The position numbers were made by a program, and so were the translations under genes. From assembly GCA_023261755.1 (NCBI GenBank), contig JAGDXS010000021.1:1-61550 (forward strand): a stretch of 61,550 nt of DNA, in the 5' to 3' direction. Shown one piece after another: positions 26,357 through 34,903 of this stretch (within the stretch, counting starts at the first letter, position 1; the number at the start of each line of letters is the position of its first letter). The notes under the pieces were generated by a model that saw only the letters and a program-made list of their open reading frames with translations, searched no databases and was not told the DNA's origin. The DNA comes from Thermoplasmata archaeon (lineage in GTDB: Archaea > Thermoplasmatota > Thermoplasmata > Thermoplasmatales > ARK-15).

Positions 26357-27133
26357 ATGGATATTGGAGATAAGATAGCCAATACTGTAGGCAGAGTTTA
26401 CGAAAAAAGGCTATTGGATATTGTTAAATCTGGCAAGATACCAAACCATGTGGCAATAATAATGGATGGAAATAGAAGATATGCTCATGATCTTGGTCTT
26501 GATCCAGTTCAGGGCCATTATTTTGGAAGGGACAAATTGTATGAATTCTTGAACTGGTGTATTGAACTTAACATTAAAATTGTTACAGTTTTTGCATTTT
26601 CCACTGAAAATTTTAATAGATCATCAAGAGAGGTTGAAGCTCTTATGGATCTATTTGAAAAATCATTAGAGAAGGAACTAACAGAAGGAAGGATCCATAG
26701 GGATAAGGTTAAGGTTAAAATAATTGGTAGGAGAGATCTTCTTTCAGAAAGATTAAGAAAAAAAGTTGAAGAAATTGAAGATGTTACTAAAAATTATGAT
26801 AATTATTTTTTAAATCTGGCAATAGCTTACGGTGGTAGAGAGGAGATATTGAAAGCCATAAGGGAAATAGCAGAAGATGTGAAGCAAGGAAAGGTAGAGC
26901 CAGATTCCATTGATGAAAATTTATTCAGAAGGCATTTATACACGGCAGATTTACCAGACCCAGATTTAATATTAAGAACATCGGGTGAAGAGAGAATATC
27001 AAATTTTCTTCTATGGCAAATAGCATATTCTGAACTTTATTTTGCAGATGTTTACTGGCCATCTTTTTCAAAAATTGATTTTCTAAGGGCGATATTATCT
27101 TACCAAAAAAGGTCCAGAAGGTTTGGAGTATAA
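26357..27133 (+). CDS. uppS: cis-prenyltransferase (undecaprenyl-diphosphate synthase family)
   Basis: This enzyme condenses isopentenyl diphosphate onto an allylic diphosphate to make the long cis-polyprenyl carrier lipid used for protein N-glycosylation and surface glycans. The 258-residue protein has the hallmark VAIIMDGNRRYA (~32-43, catalytic Asp). TVFAFSTENFNR follows near 75, and the C-terminal block includes PDPDLILRTSGEERISNFLL and WQIAYSELYF. Length is normal. A TATA-like GATATAAATT lies ~26-34 nt upstream. It is 31 nt from fibrillarin and in the same direction as a nucleotide-sugar epimerase, consistent with glycan assembly. Confidence 0.94.
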   Translation: MDIGDKIANTVGRVYEKRLLDIVKSGKIPNHVAIIMDGNRRYAHDLGLDPVQGHYFGRDKLYEFLNWCIELNIKIVTVFAFSTENFNRSSREVEALMDLFEKSLEKELTEGRIHRDKVKVKIIGRRDLLSERLRKKVEEIEDVTKNYDNYFLNLAIAYGGREEILKAIREIAEDVKQGKVEPDSIDENLFRRHLYTADLPDPDLILRTSGEERISNFLLWQIAYSELYFADVYWPSFSKIDFLRAILSYQKRSRRFGV

Positions 27134-27164
27134 TTTTATATATTAATTTATTAATGAAGAGTTA

Positions 27165-27803
27165 ATGAATAAAACGCATTATTATGGAGTCTACGAAAAC
27201 AAGGGAAATTTATTCACAAAGAGCCTAGTTCCAGGTTCAGAATTCGGTGAAAAAACAATAAAGGAAAATGGAACAGAATACAGGCAATGGGATCCATTCA
27301 GAAGCAAACTATCAGCGGCAATAAAAAAGAATCTTAAAAATTACCCTTTCAGGGATAATACAAAAATTCTTTACCTAGGTGCTTCCTTTGGAAATACAGT
27401 TTCATTTTTATCAGATATATGTTTCAATGGGAAAATATTTGCTGTAGAATTTGCAATGAAACCTTTTGCATCTCTGATACATTTATCTGAGAGAAGAAAA
27501 AATATTTTTCCAATAATGGAAGATGCATCATTCCCGGAAAAATATAAGATTTTTATTGAGGATCCTGATGTTATTTATCAAGACATAGCCCAAAGAGATC
27601 AGGTAACCATCTTTCTTAATAATTTTAATTTATTTTCCAGCGCGAAATTTGGCTTTTTATTCCTTAAGACAAGGGCGATTGATGCCGTTACTGAACCAGA
27701 AAAAGTAATGAGGGAACAGATAAGAAAAATTAATAATGTTCAAGAAATACTCCCATTAAATCCATTCGAAAGGGACCATTACTTAATAGTGGTGAAAAGA
27801 TGA
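27165..27803 (+). CDS. flpA: Fibrillarin-like rRNA/tRNA 2'-O-methyltransferase
   Basis: Fibrillarin is the methyltransferase of the C/D-box sRNP and acts with Nop5 and L7Ae. The 212-residue protein shows REYRQWDPFRSKLSAAI-like N-terminal contacts (YRQWDPFRSKLSAAI ~45-59). The SAM-binding strand is ILYLGASFGNTVSFLSDI; most archaea have GAASGTTVSH there. IFAVEFAMKP (acidic ribose contact) and VIYQDIAQRDQ (Asp of the catalytic tetrad) follow. In many archaea the nop5 gene is adjacent, but here it is not. The gene overlaps the following epimerase by 4 nt (ATGA). Confidence 0.9.
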   Translation: MNKTHYYGVYENKGNLFTKSLVPGSEFGEKTIKENGTEYRQWDPFRSKLSAAIKKNLKNYPFRDNTKILYLGASFGNTVSFLSDICFNGKIFAVEFAMKPFASLIHLSERRKNIFPIMEDASFPEKYKIFIEDPDVIYQDIAQRDQVTIFLNNFNLFSSAKFGFLFLKTRAIDAVTEPEKVMREQIRKINNVQEILPLNPFERDHYLIVVKR

Positions 27804-28744
27804 GGGATAGAAAGATCTTAATAACAGGTGGGGCGGGTTTCATAGGTTCGCATATGGTAGCCAAGCTGCATGAAGAAAATGATGTAACAGTTTTTGATAA
27901 TCTTTCAACAGGCAATTACGAATTCATTAAAAATTACAAAGTGAAATTTATCAATAGGGATATTACAAATTTTGAAGACATTAAATCAGCGATGAAGGAT
28001 ATTGATCTTGTTTTCCATTTTGCAGCCAATCCAGACGTTAGGAAAGGAGAAAAAGATTCCAATGTGGATTTGAAGCAGAATGTTATGGGAACCTTTAATG
28101 TTCTTGAGTCCATGCGCCTTAACGATGTGGAAGATATAATTTTTTCATCATCATCAACTGTTTATGGTGAAGCACCCATTCCTACCAGGGAAGATTTTGG
28201 TCCACTTGAACCAATTTCATTTTATGGTGCTTCTAAGTTAGCGGGTGAAGCATATATATCATCTTTTTCGCATATTTTTGGTATTAAGGGAATTTCTTTT
28301 AGATTTGCAAATGTCATTGGTCCCAGGGGTACTCATGGAGTTATTTACGATTTCATAAACAAATTAAAAAGGAATAATAATGAGCTGGAAATACTTGGTG
28401 ATGGAACTCAGTCAAAATCTTATCTTTACATAGATGATTGCATTTCAGGCATGGTGTATCTATTCGAAAAGGATACAAAAAAATATGATGAATTTAATCT
28501 TGGAACTGAAGAACTTACAAACGTTATGGATATTGCAAAGATAGTTGTGAAAACCATGGGTTTGAAAAATGTTAAATTCAGGACCACCGGTGGCATTGAA
28601 GGGAGGGGATGGAAAGGAGATATAAAAACCATGCTACTTTCAATCGAGAAAGCGAAATCTTTCGGTTGGAAGCCTAAATATAGTTCAAGCGAGGCAGTAG
28701 AGTTAGCAGCAAAGAATCTAGTGGAGGAACTACTATGGAAATAA
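27800..28744 (+). CDS. NAD-dependent nucleotide-sugar epimerase/dehydratase
   Basis: This is an extended short-chain dehydrogenase of 314 residues. The dinucleotide motif is ITGGAGFIGSH (~7-17), the Ser/Thr site is SSSSTVYGE (~113-121) and the catalytic YGASK lies at ~138-142. Residues such as DNLSTGNYE match UDP-glucose 4-epimerase-like archaeal enzymes. The product sugar nucleotide would feed surface glycan assembly on the polyprenyl carrier made by the uppS product upstream. It is coupled by overlap to fibrillarin (4 nt) and to the RecA-like gene downstream (10 nt). Confidence 0.87.
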   Translation: MRDRKILITGGAGFIGSHMVAKLHEENDVTVFDNLSTGNYEFIKNYKVKFINRDITNFEDIKSAMKDIDLVFHFAANPDVRKGEKDSNVDLKQNVMGTFNVLESMRLNDVEDIIFSSSSTVYGEAPIPTREDFGPLEPISFYGASKLAGEAYISSFSHIFGIKGISFRFANVIGPRGTHGVIYDFINKLKRNNNELEILGDGTQSKSYLYIDDCISGMVYLFEKDTKKYDEFNLGTEELTNVMDIAKIVVKTMGLKNVKFRTTGGIEGRGWKGDIKTMLLSIEKAKSFGWKPKYSSSEAVELAAKNLVEELLWK

Positions 28745-29565
28745 CAAAAATTCCAACTGCAGTTGCTGCATTCGATAGCATAATAAAAGGCGGTGTACCT
28801 GAAGGCTCGGTTGTATTATTAATTGGGGAACCAGGAGCAGGGAATTGGGAATTTTCAATTACTTCTGCATCAAAATTATCAATTGCTAGAAAATATCCTG
28901 ACAGGAGGAACACACTTTTGGGCGGATACCTTGAAAATATATACATTCCAGGAAAAACTTGCTATATTAGTATTACAAAAAATGAATCTGAAGTAAAAAG
29001 AATGATTGATCTCTCCCTGGAAAAAGATCTTTCCCAAGCCCTATTCGAAAGATTTATTATAAAGGATTTGTCAAATCTTTATTTTAAAAATAGTTTCATA
29101 CCAAAATCATGGTCCAAGACAGGATCCATATTTGATCAACCTGAAGGAAAGGATATTCTCGAAGAAATAGTAAAATTTTTGAATGATAATGGAAATGATA
29201 GCATCATAATTCTTGATTCTCTTACTGATATTCTCACATCAAAGCAGATTAATGAATCAGCACTCATTGATATGATAAAAGGTCTTGTAAAAATATCTAA
29301 GAAATGGAACAGTATAATATATTTATTATTAACTGAAGGAATCATAGACACAAGACTTGAATTATTAATTTCCGACATAGTTGATGGTATTTTATCTTTC
29401 AAATGGTATTCTTCAGAGAAATATTCTTCAAGGTTCAGGTACCTATATGTTCCAAAATTCATAGGTGTCATGCCACATATAGAAGAGGAAAGGGTTATAA
29501 GGTTCAAAACACAGGTTGATTATTCAAATGGATTTATTGTTACATATACTGAAAAAATAAGGTGA
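28735..29565 (+). CDS. RecA/KaiC-like protein with degenerate Walker A
   Basis: This is a 276-residue RecA-superfamily protein of the KaiC/GvpD/RadA-like group. The N-terminal FDSIIKGGVPEGSVVLLIGE leads to the P-loop GEPGAGNWEF (31-40), where the usual Lys-Thr/Ser is Asn-Trp. ATP binding of the normal kind is therefore unlikely. The Walker B strand SIIILDSLTDIL (~155-166) is kept. Related haloarchaeal proteins, as I recall, share a similar altered loop, so the change may be a family trait rather than decay. It is followed after 6 nt by a paralogue with an intact site, with which it may form a hetero-oligomer. GGAGG precedes the ATG. Confidence 0.7.
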   Translation: MEITKIPTAVAAFDSIIKGGVPEGSVVLLIGEPGAGNWEFSITSASKLSIARKYPDRRNTLLGGYLENIYIPGKTCYISITKNESEVKRMIDLSLEKDLSQALFERFIIKDLSNLYFKNSFIPKSWSKTGSIFDQPEGKDILEEIVKFLNDNGNDSIIILDSLTDILTSKQINESALIDMIKGLVKISKKWNSIIYLLLTEGIIDTRLELLISDIVDGILSFKWYSSEKYSSRFRYLYVPKFIGVMPHIEEERVIRFKTQVDYSNGFIVTYTEKIR

Positions 29566-29571
29566 TTTAAA

Positions 29572-30267
29572 ATGGAAAGAATTAAAAGTGGTATAAAAGG
29601 TCTTGATGATCTTCTAGGAGGAGGTATACCAAAGGGGCACACTATTGCAGTAATAGGTCCGTTCGGTGCTGGGAAAACAACATTTGGTTTGCAGTTTATT
29701 AACCAAGGTCTTCTGAACAATGAAAAATGTATTATAATAAGCTTGGAGGAAGAAAGAAATTCAATATTGGAATCTGCAGAAAATTTTTCTTGGAATTTTT
29801 CTAAATTTGAAAAAGATGGGGATCTCAAAATTATAAAATTAGATCCTGAAGATGCAAAATCTACACTAACGAGAATTGAAAGTGATATATCGAATGAAAT
29901 AAAGGATTTTGGTGCAACAAGGGTAGTTTTTGATTCTGCTACTCTTCTTACCATGATGTTTAATGAAGAGCATGAAAAAAGGCACGTTCTATTTTCGTTG
30001 TCAAGTGCTGTTAAAAATGGTGGTGCAACTTCAATTTTTACAGGCGAGGTAAATGCAAACAACCATATGGTATCCAAAGACGGTCTCCTTGAATATGTTG
30101 TAGATGGAGTTATTTCTCTAGATATTATTCCAGTAAAAGAAAGATATGAATACAGACTCGTTTTACAAATATTGAAAATGAGGAGGACCTCGCATTCAAG
30201 GCTAGTCCATCCCTTCTACATAAAGGAAAATGGTTTGGAGGTATTAGCGTCTTTGGATCTATTCTGA
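29572..30267 (+). CDS. KaiC-like RecA-superfamily ATPase
   Basis: This single-domain KaiC/RadA-related ATPase has 231 residues. GLDDLLGGGIPKGH is the family entry motif. Walker A is GPFGAGKTT (29-37), the catalytic acid pair lies in ISLEEERN (~60-67) and Walker B is VVFDSATL (~120-127). The C-terminal MRRTSHSRLVHPF resembles the MRGTxHS motif of KaiC proteins. It is expected to hydrolyse ATP and form a ring. It closes the 26357-30267 unit and directly follows the degenerate paralogue, after ribosome site AGGTGAT. Its 3' end overlaps the convergent gene at 30259-30879 by 9 nt. The cellular role of these archaeal KaiC-like proteins is largely unknown. Confidence 0.82.
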   Translation: MERIKSGIKGLDDLLGGGIPKGHTIAVIGPFGAGKTTFGLQFINQGLLNNEKCIIISLEEERNSILESAENFSWNFSKFEKDGDLKIIKLDPEDAKSTLTRIESDISNEIKDFGATRVVFDSATLLTMMFNEEHEKRHVLFSLSSAVKNGGATSIFTGEVNANNHMVSKDGLLEYVVDGVISLDIIPVKERYEYRLVLQILKMRRTSHSRLVHPFYIKENGLEVLASLDLF

Positions 30268-30879
30268 AAATGATTCTCCCTTTTCAAAATTTTTCTGTAT
30301 GTAATCTATGATCACACCTCTATCCTTTTTAAGGTGTGACTCATACCATTTTGTTATTATATTAAACAATATGTCATGGATGTCATCCAAGCTTGCCGAT
30401 GCAACTGGTTTATCATAAAGTACATACTGAGTGAATACCCTCTTCCAGCCTGAATATTTGTAATATTTTTCTCCCTCGCAAAATTCAAATATCATTTTTA
30501 TTCTTTCACCATCACCTGGATTGTAATACATTATCTTAAGTGAATCACCTGTTCTGCCCTGTTCTCTTGTTGTATCCGTAAATGTTATTAAATCAACAGC
30601 GCCGAAATTGAAGTCATCCTTCAATTTCCATACATTTGGAAAATCTGTGAATGTGGCCCATTGGGTGTAAGGTGGTTCCAAATTAAAATGAATGTTTATG
30701 TCACCAAATTTTAGATACACCTTCCAAAGATCCTGAATTAGAGTAGCATTTATGTCCTTCTTCTTTCCAGATTCCACATTTATTGATTTTAAAATTTCCT
30801 CTGTTTTCTTATCCAATTCATTTTCTAGCTTTTTAAACCAGTCCTCATTATCTTTATTTTCATTTGTTTTAGCGGTCAT
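30259..30879 (-). CDS. Unrecognised soluble 206-aa protein
   Basis: I do not recognise this protein. It has a charged N-terminal ~45 residues (likely helical), then a compact domain rich in Trp, Tyr and Phe (DLWKVYLKFGDINIHF, FTDTTREQGRTGDSLKIMYY). A C-terminal helical segment (DILFNIITKWYESHL) ends it. There is no signal peptide, membrane span or metal motif. It is convergent with the KaiC-like gene and has its own upstream region of ~107 bp shared divergently with the flavoprotein gene. Its orderly composition suggests a real conserved protein. Confidence 0.6.
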   Translation of the reverse strand: MTAKTNENKDNEDWFKKLENELDKKTEEILKSINVESGKKKDINATLIQDLWKVYLKFGDINIHFNLEPPYTQWATFTDFPNVWKLKDDFNFGAVDLITFTDTTREQGRTGDSLKIMYYNPGDGERIKMIFEFCEGEKYYKYSGWKRVFTQYVLYDKPVASASLDDIHDILFNIITKWYESHLKKDRGVIIDYIQKNFEKGESFSE

Positions 30880-30960
30880 AAATGATCCCTGAATAAAGTA
30901 AAGATAATATATTTATATAAATGTTATGCTTATTTTTCTTTCAATTTATTAAAAAACAAT

Positions 30961-30970
30961 ATATTTAAAA
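30961..30970 (+). promoter_or_regulatory. TATA-like box for the flavoprotein gene
   Basis: ATATTTAAAA lies about 22 nt upstream of the ATG at 30987. A transcript started at the usual distance would be essentially leaderless. Confidence 0.4.
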
Positions 30971-30986
30971 TTGCATTTCAAGGAAT

Positions 30987-32834
30987 ATGGCCTTTAATTT
31001 GTTATTTTCACCCGTAAATATAGGCAACATCAGGCTGAAAAATAGAATAATCTTTCCACCCATTTCTACAAATTTGGCTAACCCGGACGGAAGTGTAAAT
31101 GAAAGTCTCATATATCATTATTCAAGAAGGGCGGAGGGTGGAGCCTCATTAATAATTCTTGAAAACATGTGCATTAGCTACCCCGAAGGAAAAAGTGGAG
31201 CTACACAGCCTAGAATAGATGATGACATTTTCATTCCTGGACTGAGCGTTATATCTAATTCCATTCATGAATTTGGAAGTGCAGCATTTTTGGAATTAAC
31301 ATATCCGGATGTTAAGGACATTAATCTCCTTTCAGAAAATGAATTAAATGATCTTGCAAAGAAATTTGCTCAAGCAGCATTAAGGGCAAAAAAGGCACAT
31401 TTTGATGGTGTTGAAATTGAGGCTGCACACGGATTATTTATCAATAAATTACTTTCGCCTCATACAAATAAGAGAAAAGATAATTTTGGAGGGGACTTAG
31501 AAAATAGATCAAAATTTGTAAAAATTATAATAGATAATATTAAAGATTTGTGTGAAAATAATTTTCCTGTAACTGCAAGAATTCCAACAATAGATTTTGT
31601 TGAAAATGGCATAGATATTGAAGAAGGCGTTGAGATAGCAAAATTATTTGAAAAATTTGGTTATAAAGCGCTCCATGCTGATGTTGGTTTAGGTAATAAG
31701 GAAAAAAGGCTTGAACCTATGCAATATCCTGAGGGATGGAGATTATTTTTATCAGAATCACTAAAGAATGGAGGATTAAAAATACCTGTTATAGCCGTTG
31801 GAATGATAAGGAACCCAGAATTTGCAGAGAATATTTTAAAATCAGGTAAAGCAGATATCATAGCTCTTGGTAGAGCTCTTATAGCTGATCCCGATTGGCC
31901 TATAAAAGTGCAATCAGGAAGAATAAAAGAGTTAAAAAGATGCATAGGGTGCAGTGAATGTATAAGGGCAAGGCATGACGAAGGCACAGCAATTAAATGT
32001 GGCATAAATCCCAATGTGGGTAAAATAAGATCAAATGAAATTTTAATAAAAACTTCAATATCAAAGAGAATCTTAATAATAGGTGCTGGTATTGCGGGCC
32101 TCGAGGCAGCAATTACTGCAAAAATGCGCGGTCATGATGTTGAAATATGGGAAAAGGAAAATTACATAGGAGGTGCTCTAAGGCTTGCAGCGGTTCCACC
32201 TGGAAAAGAGAAATTGAACTGGCTCATAGAATATTATGAATATATGATAAATAAATTGCATATAAATTTAAAATTAAATATGGAGGCAAATTTAGAAAAT
32301 ATTGAAAAAATCAATCCTGATGCAATAATAGTTGCAACAGGGTCAAGGTGCTTCTTTCCTTCGATAAAAGGAATAAACAATAAAAATGTAATTTCATCAA
32401 GAAGTATTCTTTCTGGAAAAATAAAAATAGAGAATAGCAAGGTAGTGATAGGCGGTGGTGGCTTAGTTGGATGTGAAACTGCTTTGTATCTTTCAGAATT
32501 TGGAAATGATGTAACTGTTGTGGAGATGCTTCCAAAGTTATGCCCTGATATTGAAAGTTTGAGCAGGAAACATCTTTTAAGAGAATTGGAAAACCATAAA
32601 ATTAAGCAAATTGTCAATTCAAGAATTAAAGAGATAAGGGAAAAATCAGTTATATCCGAAAACGCAGAATTACCTATGGATTATTTCATAGTATCCTTTG
32701 GCGGTATCCCAAACGATAAAATTTTTGAAGAATTAGAAAAAAAATATGAAACATACATAGTTGGTGATTCATATAAAGTGGGTAAAATAATTGATGCAGT
32801 TTCACAGGGTTACGGTATAGGAAAATTAATTTAA
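30987..32834 (+). CDS. 2,4-dienoyl-CoA reductase-like Fe-S flavoprotein (old yellow enzyme family)
   Basis: This 615-residue three-part oxidoreductase starts with an FMN TIM barrel (1-~315). A 4Fe-4S motif CIGCSEC...IKC follows near 320-340 with spacing CX2CX2CX12C. An FAD/NAD(P)H module has GAGIAGLEAA (~352) and a second GGGGLVGCETA (~480). The layout is that of dienoyl-CoA reductase and trimethylamine dehydrogenase; the cysteine spacing matches the latter as I recall it. It likely moves electrons from NAD(P)H to an enoyl- or enone-type substrate. No fatty-acid oxidation genes are adjacent, so the substrate is open. Confidence 0.85.
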   Translation: MAFNLLFSPVNIGNIRLKNRIIFPPISTNLANPDGSVNESLIYHYSRRAEGGASLIILENMCISYPEGKSGATQPRIDDDIFIPGLSVISNSIHEFGSAAFLELTYPDVKDINLLSENELNDLAKKFAQAALRAKKAHFDGVEIEAAHGLFINKLLSPHTNKRKDNFGGDLENRSKFVKIIIDNIKDLCENNFPVTARIPTIDFVENGIDIEEGVEIAKLFEKFGYKALHADVGLGNKEKRLEPMQYPEGWRLFLSESLKNGGLKIPVIAVGMIRNPEFAENILKSGKADIIALGRALIADPDWPIKVQSGRIKELKRCIGCSECIRARHDEGTAIKCGINPNVGKIRSNEILIKTSISKRILIIGAGIAGLEAAITAKMRGHDVEIWEKENYIGGALRLAAVPPGKEKLNWLIEYYEYMINKLHINLKLNMEANLENIEKINPDAIIVATGSRCFFPSIKGINNKNVISSRSILSGKIKIENSKVVIGGGGLVGCETALYLSEFGNDVTVVEMLPKLCPDIESLSRKHLLRELENHKIKQIVNSRIKEIREKSVISENAELPMDYFIVSFGGIPNDKIFEELEKKYETYIVGDSYKVGKIIDAVSQGYGIGKLI

Positions 32835-32890
32835 TTATTTTAAAAATATTCATATAATTTGTTACCTTTTACTTACTTAGGTGGGTATAT

Positions 32891-34207
32891 ATGAAAAACG
32901 TGATCATAATGGGTGCAGCCGGTAGGGATTTTCATAATTTTAACGTCTACTATAGGGACAACAATGATTATAAGGTTGTTGCATTCACAGCAACACAGAT
33001 ACCAAATATAGAAAATAGAAAATATCCAAAGGAACTAGCAGGTAAACTTTATCCCGATGGTATTCCAATATATCCTGAAGAGGAACTTCCTGAATTAATA
33101 AAAAAACTCAAGGCTGATGAGGTGGTCTTTTCGTATAGCGATGTGAGCCATGAATATGTAATGCATAAAGCAAGTATTGCAATTGCAAATGGTGCTGATT
33201 TTAAGTTACTGGGTGCAAATTCCACAATGTTAAAAAGCAAGAAGCCTGTAATATCCATTTGTGCTGTAAGGACCGGATCTGGAAAAAGCCAAACAACTAG
33301 AAAAGTTTCAGAAATTCTTAAAAAGATGGGTAAAAAGGTAGTTGTAATAAGGCATCCTATGCCATATGGGGATTTGGTTAAGCAAAAAGTACAGAGGTTT
33401 GAAACATTTGAAGACCTGGATAGGCATGAATGCACAATTGAAGAGAGAGAAGAGTATGAACCTCATATAAAAAATGGAACAGTTGTTTATGCGGGAGTAG
33501 ATTATGAAGCAATATTGAGAGAAGCAGAAAAGGAAGCTGATATAATTTTATGGGATGGAGGAAATAATGACATACCATTTTACAAGCCGGATCTCCATAT
33601 AGTGGTTGCAGACCCACACAGGGCTGGTCATGAGATGAAGTATCATCCTGGAGAATCAAATTTAAGAATGGCAGATGTAATTATAATAAATAAAGAAGAA
33701 ACAGCACCTAAGGAAGGTATAGATATAATAAGAGAACATATTGCAGAAGTAAATCCCAAGGCCATTGTGATAGATGCAGCATCTCCATTCTTCATAGAAA
33801 ATCCAGAAATGATACGTGGTAAGAAAGTTCTTGCCATTGAGGATGGGCCTACGCTAACCCATGGAGAGATGAGTTATGGTGCAGCAGTTCTTGCAGCCAA
33901 AAAATTTGGTGCTGCGGAGCTTGTAGACGCTAAGCCATATGCAGTTGGAACTCTAATAGAAACTTTCAATAAATATAAACAGATACATAATTACTTGCCT
34001 GCAATGGGATACGGCGAACAACAGGTAAAAGATCTTGAAAAGACAATTAATAATACACCTGCTGATGTAGTAGTTTCTGCTACGCCAATCGACTTGACCA
34101 GGGTAATGAAAATAAAAAAGCCAATCGTAAGGGTAAGATACGAACTTGATGAGATAGGAAAGCCAGATCTTGAAGACATTCTTAAAAACTTTATTTCTAA
34201 ACTTTAA
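32891..34207 (+). CDS. cpgS: Cyclic 2,3-diphosphoglycerate synthetase-like protein
   Basis: This 438-residue protein matches the cyclic-2,3-diphosphoglycerate synthetase family, which closes 2,3-diphosphoglycerate at the expense of ATP to give a compatible solute and phosphate store. An N-terminal Rossmann-like part starts IIMGAAGRDFHNF. The central P-loop is RTGSGKSQTTRK (~134-145), followed by KVVVIRHPMPYGDL. Later motifs include IILWDGGNNDIPF and EDGPTLTHGEM. The family is wider than proven cDPG makers, so in Thermoplasmatales the true product is uncertain. The ribosome site is AGGTGGG. A small membrane protein gene follows 11 nt after the stop. Confidence 0.75.
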   Translation: MKNVIIMGAAGRDFHNFNVYYRDNNDYKVVAFTATQIPNIENRKYPKELAGKLYPDGIPIYPEEELPELIKKLKADEVVFSYSDVSHEYVMHKASIAIANGADFKLLGANSTMLKSKKPVISICAVRTGSGKSQTTRKVSEILKKMGKKVVVIRHPMPYGDLVKQKVQRFETFEDLDRHECTIEEREEYEPHIKNGTVVYAGVDYEAILREAEKEADIILWDGGNNDIPFYKPDLHIVVADPHRAGHEMKYHPGESNLRMADVIIINKEETAPKEGIDIIREHIAEVNPKAIVIDAASPFFIENPEMIRGKKVLAIEDGPTLTHGEMSYGAAVLAAKKFGAAELVDAKPYAVGTLIETFNKYKQIHNYLPAMGYGEQQVKDLEKTINNTPADVVVSATPIDLTRVMKIKKPIVRVRYELDEIGKPDLEDILKNFISKL

Positions 34208-34218
34208 ATTTTTTTTAA

Positions 34219-34605
34219 ATGCAAATTCTTACTTCAGAAGAGGCAGCAATAGCGTCGTCTCTTGTTACACTTTATTACGGTATAGTATATGAAAGAAAAA
34301 TTTCATCCACAAGCATTCTTTTCAATTCAATGAACTTTTTTATAATTCTTGCATCCGTAAATCTACCAATAAGCGTATTCCTTGCTCTTTTAGCATATAC
34401 TTTCGCAGGTTTTATTATTGTTAAAATGAAGTTGAGGAGAATATTCACATTCTTCAGCACAAAATCTTTTGGATCCCTAATGTTTGTAATAATTTTCGGA
34501 TCCAATGGATATTTCTTTGGAATATACAACATTGAGAGTGTATTAATTTCCTGGGTAATAGTTGCATTAATTGTATATGCAATATATTTCATCGTGAAAA
34601 AATGA
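34219..34605 (+). CDS. Unrecognised small membrane protein
   Basis: This is a 128-residue protein with four predicted membrane spans joined by short loops. A basic stretch (VKMKLRRIFTFFSTK) sits in the middle and VKK at the end, so the positive loops are probably cytoplasmic. No family motif is visible. It lies 11 nt after the cpgS-like gene and overlaps the next gene by 4 nt (ATGA), so all three are likely transcribed together. Confidence 0.55.
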   Translation: MQILTSEEAAIASSLVTLYYGIVYERKISSTSILFNSMNFFIILASVNLPISVFLALLAYTFAGFIIVKMKLRRIFTFFSTKSFGSLMFVIIFGSNGYFFGIYNIESVLISWVIVALIVYAIYFIVKK

Positions 34606-34832
34606 AAAAAAATCCTCTTGAAGAATTAATTAATAGAATCTTATGGAACAATGAGGATGCAATAATTACTTATATAGATAGAAAAAATGGCATTCATTTT
34701 AAAGAAATATCAGGAAAAGATATTGAAAAAGCAGGTACAGAATTTTTCTTTTTAAAGGATGGAACAATGATACCATACCATAGAATTAAAAATATTAAAA
34801 TATCAGGAAAGGACATATATAAAAAAAGATAA
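34602..34832 (+). CDS. MJ1316-domain (UPF0248/DUF504) protein
   Basis: This 76-residue protein has the DUF504 pattern. ELINRILWNNEDA opens it, AIITYIDRKNGIHF follows, and IPYHRIKNIKISGKDIY closes it; the I-P-[FY]-HR-I motif is diagnostic. The MJ1316 domain has been proposed to recognise RNA ends with cyclic phosphate, by association with RNA-repair proteins. Here it is coupled to a membrane protein gene, with no RNA ligase nearby. Confidence 0.75.
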   Translation: MKKNPLEELINRILWNNEDAIITYIDRKNGIHFKEISGKDIEKAGTEFFFLKDGTMIPYHRIKNIKISGKDIYKKR

Positions 34833-34877
34833 ATTTTTAATTTTCGCAATAAATAAAATTTGAATACATAAAACATA

Positions 34878-34888
34878 AATATAATAAG
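34878..34888 (+). promoter_or_regulatory. TATA-like box for the glycogen gene cluster
   Basis: AAATATAATAA is centred ~22-26 nt before the ATG at 34904. This predicts a leaderless mRNA for the debranching enzyme, glycosyltransferase and GH57 operon. Confidence 0.4.
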
Positions 34889-34903
34889 ATCTCTCAATAA
34901 TAT

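Noticed and set aside
27165-27803. Generic methyltransferase instead of fibrillarin
   Set aside because: The YRQWDPFRSKLSAAI segment and the Asp-Ile-Ala-Gln-Arg-Asp-Gln motif are specific to fibrillarin, although the usual nop5 neighbour is missing.
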